Assembly (NCBI GenBank): GCA_027622495.1
Contig: JAQBYL010000121.1
Location: forward strand, 1-10,272
DNA from: Pseudomonadota bacterium
GTDB taxonomy: Bacteria > Pseudomonadota > Gammaproteobacteria > Pseudomonadales > Azotimanducaceae
Direction: 5' to 3'
DNA length: 10,272 nt
The position numbers were made by a program, and so were the translations under genes. Position 1 is the first letter of the stretch. Each line of letters starts with the position of its first letter. This document shows, one piece after another, positions 6,261 to 10,272 of this stretch. Below the pieces are notes generated by a model. It was given only the letters and a program-made list of their open reading frames with translations, was not told the origin of the DNA and made no database searches.

Positions 6261-6992
6261 CTACGACATGTATAAACCACCGTTGACGTGTAACGTTTCG
6301 CCAGTGATGTAACGTGCCCCATCACTAACCAGAAATACTACAGCAGCGGCGATATCGTCTGTAGACCCAATATAGCCCACAGGTATTCGATCCTTCATCT
6401 GTTGTGTTTGATCTTCTGTCAGTTCACCCGTCATATCGGTGTCGATAAAACCAGGTGCGATTGCATTCACCGTGACACCACGGCTGGCAATTTCGTTTGC
6501 GAGCGATCTGGTAAAACCCTCGATCGCCGATTTGGATGCTACATAGTTGCTCTGGCCAGGATTGCCGAGACGTGCAACAACCGAACTGATGTTCACTATT
6601 CGACCCCAACGGGTCTTTAACATTTTTTTCAACACAGGCTTGGTCATGCGAAACAGACCATTTACATTTGTGTCGATAACCCGTTCCCATTGCTCCTCTT
6701 TCATGCGCATGAGCAGGTTATCTGCGGTGACACCAGCGTTGTTGATCAATACATCCGGCATCGCCGAGTCGCTGGTTAGTTTCTGGTAAAACGCGAGCAC
6801 CGATTCCGAGCTACCGACATCCAGAACATAGCCCGACCCGTTAGCGCCTAGAGATTCGCTGATGCTGGCGGCACCAGCTTCACTTGTTGCTGTGCCGGCG
6901 ACCAGAAACCCGCTGTTAACCAGTTGTTTTGCGACTGCGGCACCGATCCCTCTCGACGCACCACTCACCACAGCCACCCGCTGGTCACTCAC
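6261..6992 (-). CDS. fabG: 3-oxoacyl-[ACP] reductase
   Basis: A 243-residue short-chain dehydrogenase that reduces 3-ketoacyl-ACP to 3-hydroxyacyl-ACP with NADPH. The cofactor loop is GASRGIG (residues 11-17), followed by NNAG (84-87). The catalytic residues are N109 (DTNVNG), S137 (NISS), Y150 and K154 (SNYVASK). The PG-x-I-x-T-D-M segment and the C-terminal HVNGGLYMS are standard for FabG. The length is normal. The start is a GTG placed immediately after the fabD stop with no intervening base; there is no strong Shine-Dalgarno, so translation likely depends on ribosomes finishing fabD. It is followed by 157 nt containing the acpP promoter. Confidence 0.97.
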   Translation of the reverse strand: MSDQRVAVVSGASRGIGAAVAKQLVNSGFLVAGTATSEAGAASISESLGANGSGYVLDVGSSESVLAFYQKLTSDSAMPDVLINNAGVTADNLLMRMKEEQWERVIDTNVNGLFRMTKPVLKKMLKTRWGRIVNISSVVARLGNPGQSNYVASKSAIEGFTRSLANEIASRGVTVNAIAPGFIDTDMTGELTEDQTQQMKDRIPVGYIGSTDDIAAAVVFLVSDGARYITGETLHVNGGLYMS

Positions 6993-7919
6993 CTAAGCGA
7001 TCTCTGCAATGGCTTTGTGCAAACCGTCAGTTGTGTCGATGTTGAAAGACGTAACGGAACGATCGATGCGCCGGTTGAGACCGCTCAGCACCTTGCCGGG
7101 GCCACATTCGACAAAGCTGGTTGAGCCGTTGCCGATCATGGTCGCAACACAGGAACTCCACCGGACCGGTTCGGCAAGTTGTTTGAGGAGCCTGTCGGTT
7201 ACGCCATTCAGATCTGCAGCGATTGCGGCATCGACGTTCTGGACTACCGGTATGGTCGGCATGCTGATCGACATGGAGGAAAGCGTCTGTGCAAACTCGT
7301 CCCGCGCCGGAAGCATGAGAGCGCAGTGAAAGGGCCCACTGACGTCCAGCAGAACCGCTCGTTTAGCACCCGCCTGCTGGCACGCTTCAACCGCCTGTTC
7401 TACTGCGTGGCGGGTACCGGCGATCACGATCTGACCAGGTGCGTTGTAGTTTGCCGGTGAAACCACCCCGTCGACTTCTTCGCAGCAGCGGATGATGTCT
7501 GCTTCGTCAAGGCCGAGTATCGCCGCCATGGTCCCCTCGCCGTCCGGAACGGCCTTCTGCATGAGTTCACCGCGGCGTCTCACCAGTCTGACACCGTCCG
7601 CAAAGGCTATCGCACCGCTGCATACCAGCGCTGAATACTCGCCGAGGCTGTGACCCGCCATCTGCTGGGGTCGGATCGGGCTTTGCGAACACCAGATCTG
7701 CCACAGTGCATAGCTTGCCGTGAGCAGTGCAGGTTGAGTTACCGAGGTGCTGGCGAGATCCGTGTCGGGGCCTTCGCGAACGATCCGGTAGAGGTCCACG
7801 CCAATGGCGTCGGAAGCTTCTTCAAACGCGGCGTCGATCTGCGGATAGCTTTCCGCCAGGTCCGCAAGCATGCCTACGGACTGCGATCCCTGACCGGGGA
7901 AAACGAAACTGACTGACAT
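6993..7919 (-). CDS. fabD: Malonyl-CoA:ACP transacylase
   Basis: A 308-residue cytoplasmic enzyme that moves malonyl from CoA to ACP, making the two-carbon donor for chain elongation. Key motifs are the N-terminal FPGQGSQ (residues 7-13), the nucleophile elbow GHSLGEY with S91, R116 in RRRGELMQ (binds the malonyl carboxylate), and catalytic H198 in SGPFHCALM. The length is that of E. coli FabD (about 309). The ATG lies 5 nt after the rpmF stop and inside a 20-bp perfect palindrome, with no clear Shine-Dalgarno. plsX and fabH, which normally separate rpmF from fabD in enterics (plsX alone in Pseudomonas), are missing from this junction. Confidence 0.97.
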   Translation of the reverse strand: MSVSFVFPGQGSQSVGMLADLAESYPQIDAAFEEASDAIGVDLYRIVREGPDTDLASTSVTQPALLTASYALWQIWCSQSPIRPQQMAGHSLGEYSALVCSGAIAFADGVRLVRRRGELMQKAVPDGEGTMAAILGLDEADIIRCCEEVDGVVSPANYNAPGQIVIAGTRHAVEQAVEACQQAGAKRAVLLDVSGPFHCALMLPARDEFAQTLSSMSISMPTIPVVQNVDAAIAADLNGVTDRLLKQLAEPVRWSSCVATMIGNGSTSFVECGPGKVLSGLNRRIDRSVTSFNIDTTDGLHKAIAEIA

Positions 7920-7930
7920 CGATGTCAGTC
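7911..7930. repeat. 20-bp perfect palindrome over the rpmF stop and fabD start
   Basis: Bases 7911-7920 (GACTGACATC) and 7921-7930 (GATGTCAGTC) are exact reverse complements with no spacer. The rpmF stop (7925-7927) falls in one half and the fabD ATG (7917-7919) in the other. In mRNA it could form an 8-bp stem with a UCGA loop, holding the U and G of the AUG paired until a ribosome reaches the rpmF stop. It could also be a protein-binding dyad. Confidence 0.75.
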
Positions 7931-8104
7931 TGCTTCGCGCTGTAGAACCTTGCGTCCCCGATAGAAACCATCAGCGGTCACGTGATGGCGACGATGTGTT
8001 TCGCCAGTGGTTGAATCGATTGAAAGTTGCGGGCCTGACAGCGAATCATGCGATCGGCGCTGGCCGCGTCTGGATCTTGTCACCTTGCTTTTCTGAACGG
8101 CCAT
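7925..8104 (-). CDS. rpmF: 50S ribosomal protein L32 (bL32)
   Basis: A 59-residue, very basic protein. Translating the minus strand from the ATG at 8102-8104 gives MAVQKSKVTRSRRGQRRSHD, then LSGPQLSIDSTTGETHRRHH, then VTADGFYRGRKVLQREAD. The SRRGQRRSHD, GETHRRHHV and GFYRGRKV strings match bL32 along its full length. There are no Cys, so it is the zinc-free form, as in E. coli. A strong Shine-Dalgarno, GGAGG (plus 8111-8115), sits 6 nt before the ATG. It lies 18 nt after yceD, the universal partner of rpmF, and 5 nt before fabD. It is a structural part of the large ribosomal subunit near the peptidyl-transferase region. Confidence 0.97.
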   Translation of the reverse strand: MAVQKSKVTRSRRGQRRSHDSLSGPQLSIDSTTGETHRRHHVTADGFYRGRKVLQREAD

Positions 8105-8122
8105 TTGAAGCCTCCATTTCTA

Positions 8123-8653
8123 CTATTCTTTGTTCTGCCTGCTCTTCAGCTGGCGTTTGAGGCCATCGAGCACAGCAAAAGCGCTCTCAGTCTCGGCTCG
8201 GTGCGTATCTGGAGCGCGTGCGTCCACATACTCTAAAACAGGCAGATGCGGGCACTGATCTGGCGTGCACACCCTCTCTGGCACACCCAGAATGAGCTCA
8301 TCTTCGACGATGTCGCCCAGCGTAAGTTCAGGTCCATCCACCAGTATCGGCGTCTTGTCGGTGTCCAGCACCCCTTCGGCGTTCACCTGAAGGTCGAAAT
8401 TCTCAGCGATACTCAAATCAACCGGTCGAAGACAACGCTGGCAAGGCAGTTTCACCTGCGTATCCACTCGACCACTCACCCTCACTCTCGACTCGTCGTC
8501 AAAAGCAAACTCAAGTTCTACGCGAACTTCAGACTCGCCCTCGATGAGAAGTGAGAATCGCTCGAAATCGGCTGATGACAGCGTTCGCTTCAGGTGTCGT
8601 GAGTGGCGTGCCATCTCGACATAGCGGAAACGCTCATCGGCTGCGGTACCCAT
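8123..8653 (-). CDS. yceD: YceD/DUF177 family 23S rRNA accumulation protein
   Basis: With the chosen start the product has 176 residues (E. coli YceD, 173). It has the family's C-x-x-C in LPCQRCLRP (Cys 71 and 74), the acidic segment LGDIVEDELILGVPE, and the C-terminal FAVLDGLKRQLKS that matches the usual FAVLASLKRK ending. YceD is linked genetically to 23S rRNA accumulation and is almost always paired with rpmF. The frame is open further upstream (ATG at 8716, TTG at 8764), but those starts give an atypical N-terminus and lie upstream of or inside the promoter-like sequence at 8663-8691. ATG 8653 aligns best with relatives (MGTAADERFRYVE against the DPRKLADRG-type start); ATG 8614 would give a 163-residue form. 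The predicted transcript would start only about 3 nt before the chosen ATG. Confidence 0.9.
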   Translation of the reverse strand: MGTAADERFRYVEMARHSRHLKRTLSSADFERFSLLIEGESEVRVELEFAFDDESRVRVSGRVDTQVKLPCQRCLRPVDLSIAENFDLQVNAEGVLDTDKTPILVDGPELTLGDIVEDELILGVPERVCTPDQCPHLPVLEYVDARAPDTHRAETESAFAVLDGLKRQLKSRQNKE

Positions 8654-8662
8654 AGCGCGCGC

Positions 8663-8691
8663 ATCATAGGTATGTGCCCTCCCGCTGTAAA
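8663..8691 (-). promoter_or_regulatory. Candidate sigma-70 promoter of the yceD-rpmF-fab operon
   Basis: On the minus strand TTTACA (8686-8691, 5 of 6) is followed after exactly 17 nt by TATGAT (8663-8668, 5 of 6). It is the best promoter match in the window. The bases after the -10 are GCGCGCGCT, again a GC-rich discriminator. The predicted start is near 8656. The spacer contains CGGGAGGGCA. Confidence 0.65.
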
Positions 8692-8739
8692 GCCTGAGTG
8701 TGGCAACCTGCCGCATCGCTTGCCAGGTTCGGGAGGGCA
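8675..8739. repeat. Inverted 10-bp repeats in the yceD-maf divergent region
   Basis: TGCCCTCCCG at 8675-8684 and CGGGAGGGCA at 8730-8739 are exact reverse complements, 45 nt apart. Each copy lies within the 17-nt spacer of one of the two outward-facing promoter candidates. A smaller nested pair, TGGCAA (8701-8706) and TTGCCA (8720-8725), lies between them. Shared regulator sites are possible but unproven. Confidence 0.6.
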
Positions 8740-8748
8740 GGACAGAAT
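8720..8748 (+). promoter_or_regulatory. Candidate sigma-70 promoter for maf/yceF
   Basis: TTGCCA (8720-8725, 5 of 6 to TTGACA) is followed after exactly 17 nt by CAGAAT (8743-8748, 4 of 6 to TATAAT). The start site would be near 8755, giving a leader of about 27 nt that contains the AGGA ribosome-binding site of maf. It is divergent from, and does not overlap, the yceD promoter candidate. Confidence 0.45.
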
Positions 8749-8781
8749 GCGGCGCTTCGCGCAAATGCAGGATTCAACTAG

Positions 8782-9372
8782 ATGCTCCCGCTGATTCTGG
8801 CCTCATCAAGCGTGTATCGCGCTCAACTGATGCAGCGCTTGCGACTGCCTTTTGAGACCGATCCCGCGGCGATCGATGAGACCCGCGGCACCGATGAACC
8901 CGCCGCAGCCCTGGTTGAACGACGGGCCCGCGAGAAGGCCGCCGCCGTAGCACCAAGACACCCAGCGGCGCTGGTCATCGGCTCAGACCAGGTCGCAGTC
9001 TGCGGCACCGATATCCTCGGCAAGCCGGGAACCGTGGCGAAGGCCGTCGAACAACTGCACAAACTCGCTGGCCGGCAGGTGGAATTTCTGACCGGCCTTT
9101 GCCTGCTTAACACAGCCAGCGGCCGCCTCCAGAGTTGTGTGGAAACAACGCCTGTTGAGTTCCGCAAGCTTGGCGAGCGCGAAATCCACGCTTACGTGCA
9201 GGCCGAACAACCGCTGGATTGTGCCGGTGCGTTCAAGTCCGAGGGGCTCGGCGTAGCTCTTTTCAAGTCGATTGGTGGGCGTGATCCAAGCGCGTTGATC
9301 GGCCTTCCCCTGATCGCGTTATGCGAGATGCTGCGTGCCGAGAACTGTAATCCCCTGCTTTCTGAAGATTAG
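8782..9372 (+). CDS. yceF: Maf-family nucleotide pyrophosphatase, YceF type (7-methyl-GTP pyrophosphatase)
   Basis: A 196-residue Maf/HAM1-fold enzyme. The N-terminal LILASSSVYRAQLMQRL holds the S-S-S-x-x-R substrate motif; IGSDQVAV supplies the conserved metal/catalytic Asp; ETTPVEFRKLGEREIHAYV, CAGAFKSEG and GRDPSALIGLPLIALCEMLR match YceF closely. The E. coli YceF subfamily hydrolyses m7GTP to its monophosphate and is thought to clean up modified nucleotides, whereas the YhdE subfamily acts on dTTP/UTP. The rluC-yceF-yceD order also matches the YceF position in E. coli. The ATG at 8782 has AGGA at 8769-8772, 9 nt upstream. The gene is divergent from yceD and convergent with rluC. Confidence 0.94.
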   Translation: MLPLILASSSVYRAQLMQRLRLPFETDPAAIDETRGTDEPAAALVERRAREKAAAVAPRHPAALVIGSDQVAVCGTDILGKPGTVAKAVEQLHKLAGRQVEFLTGLCLLNTASGRLQSCVETTPVEFRKLGEREIHAYVQAEQPLDCAGAFKSEGLGVALFKSIGGRDPSALIGLPLIALCEMLRAENCNPLLSED

Positions 9373-9399
9373 GCTACCTACAAGCGGCCAAGCGGCGGA

Positions 9400-10272
9400 T
9401 CAGGTCGACAGCCGCTTCCAAACCTTTGCAAAAAGTGCGGGAGGCTCGCAGACGAACCGATGCTGCGTCTCACCGACGGTCAGGGCCATTGACGTCGCGT
9501 GCAGACACAACCGTCTGACCCCGAGGGTTTCGCTCAACTGAAACGAACCGGCTGTGTGGGATTTGTCGTCGCCCAGAACCGGATGACCGATCGATAAGGC
9601 ATGCACACGGATCTGGTGGGTGCGGCCAGTATGCAGGTCTGCCTGAAGCCAACTGGCGGAATCGGCCGCGTGCACAACCGAAAAGTCCGTCCGTGCGGCC
9701 TTCCCCTGTGGGTCTGGCCGTACCCGTCGTTCACCACTGCTGGTGACGTATCGGGTCAGACTGGTGTGTACCTGCGACACTTTCTCGGGCCAGTGGCCAT
9801 GAACCAGCAGCTGGTATTTCTTGCGAACCGACCCGTTGCGAAACTGCTCATGCAGGTCACGCAGCGCGGAGCGTTTGCGTGCAACCACGAGAATTCCGGA
9901 TGTTTCCCGGTCAAGTCGATGCACAAGTTCCAGGGTGTCCGCCGGGTACAGGGTTCGTAAGGTCTCAATAACGCCCGCCGATACGCCGCTGCCACCGTGA
10001 ACCGCGATCCCGGAAGGCTTGTTGAGCACCATGATTTTGTCGTCCTGATAAACGACGCTGTCCCGCACCGCGTTTCGAATGCCCTCGCCTGGATTGACGA
10101 TTTGCACTTCGGCCAGTCGCACCGGGGGAATTCTGACCCGATCACCCACATTCAACCGGTAGGTGGGTCGCACCCGGCCACCGTTCACCCGCACCTCGCC
10201 CTTGCGCAGCATCTGGTATATCCGCGAACGCGGCACCGGTTTGAGTTCGCGCAGCAGAAAGTTGTCAATTCT
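9400..10272 (-). CDS. rluC: 23S rRNA pseudouridine synthase RluC (5' end outside the window)
   Basis: The last 290 residues of an RluA-family enzyme that in E. coli isomerises U955, U2504 and U2580 of 23S rRNA. The frame stays open to the window edge: the residues before the GTG at 10234-10236 read RIDNFLLRELKP, the start of the S4 RNA-binding domain, so that GTG is internal and probably only 20-30 residues are missing. The S4 domain continues as RSRIYQMLRKGEVRVNGGR and GDRVRIPPVRLAE. The catalytic domain has NKPSGIAVHGGSG, the catalytic Asp in VHRLDRETSG, and TGRTHQIRVHA. GEVRVN, IPPVR and HGGSG are typical of RluC rather than RluD or RluA, and the position next to yceF supports this. It converges on maf with 27 nt between stops. 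Confidence 0.95.
   Translation of the reverse strand, partial: RIDNFLLRELKPVPRSRIYQMLRKGEVRVNGGRVRPTYRLNVGDRVRIPPVRLAEVQIVNPGEGIRNAVRDSVVYQDDKIMVLNKPSGIAVHGGSGVSAGVIETLRTLYPADTLELVHRLDRETSGILVVARKRSALRDLHEQFRNGSVRKKYQLLVHGHWPEKVSQVHTSLTRYVTSSGERRVRPDPQGKAARTDFSVVHAADSASWLQADLHTGRTHQIRVHALSIGHPVLGDDKSHTAGSFQLSETLGVRRLCLHATSMALTVGETQHRFVCEPPALFAKVWKRLST

Noticed and set aside
8654..8764. N-terminal extension of yceD to the TTG at 8764 or the ATG at 8716.
   Set aside because: The extra residues do not resemble YceD N-termini, and the DNA that would encode them holds the promoter candidates.
9373..9399. Tandem 8-bp repeat CAAGCGGC x2 (9381-9396) between the convergent maf and rluC stops.
   Set aside because: Only two short copies, no dyad and no T-tract; it does not make a terminator or a recognisable element.
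9400..10236. Treating the GTG at 10234-10236 as the rluC start.
   Set aside because: The codons beyond it continue the S4 domain (RIDNFLLRELKP), so the true start is outside the window.

Overview
This window carries the bacterial fatty-acid and large-subunit housekeeping block of a gammaproteobacterium. Two things place it there. The gene order rluC - maf(yceF) - yceD - rpmF - fabD - fabG - acpP - fabF - mltG - tmk - holB follows the Escherichia/Pseudomonas arrangement. The locus also ends in pilZ, as in Pseudomonas and relatives, rather than in ycfH/tatD as in enterics. I cannot name the genus. No phage, transposon, CRISPR array, tRNA or rRNA is visible, and every CDS looks intact apart from the two cut by the window edges.

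Layout. Positions 1-1482 (plus strand): the 3' part of an S9-family (dipeptidyl-peptidase IV-like) serine peptidase, overlapped by 4 nt by a small GNAT acetyltransferase. Positions 1484-8653 (minus strand, read right to left): yceD, rpmF, fabD, fabG, acpP, fabF, mltG, tmk, holB, pilZ, closed by an intrinsic terminator that separates pilZ from the convergent GNAT gene. Positions 8782-9372 (plus): maf/yceF, divergent from yceD. Positions 9400-10272 (minus): rluC without its first codons, convergent with maf. There is no gene-free stretch over 300 nt. The longest gaps are 157 nt (fabG-acpP), 128 nt (yceD-maf), 125 nt (holB-pilZ) and 90 nt (acpP-fabF). All but the last hold a promoter-like sequence, and the last holds a terminator-like hairpin.

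How the genes work together. FabD loads malonate onto AcpP, FabF condenses it with the growing chain, and FabG reduces the 3-keto product. yceD-rpmF links this to 50S ribosome assembly. Downstream, MltG sets glycan strand length, Tmk makes dTDP, HolB is a clamp-loader subunit and PilZ supports type IV pilus assembly. Predicted control points are a strong promoter ahead of yceD, a second promoter with a GC-rich discriminator ahead of acpP, a hairpin attenuator after acpP, and a likely separate promoter for pilZ.

Points that depart from the textbook locus: plsX and fabH are absent (rpmF and fabD are 5 nt apart) and a 20-bp perfect palindrome sits exactly on that junction; pabC is absent and an 11-bp perfect hairpin occupies the fabF-mltG junction; HolB lacks the delta-prime zinc module; and the divergent yceD and maf promoters share a 10-bp motif in inverted orientation inside both spacers. 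I see no evidence for a wholly new multigene system; the interest lies in these locus-level details.
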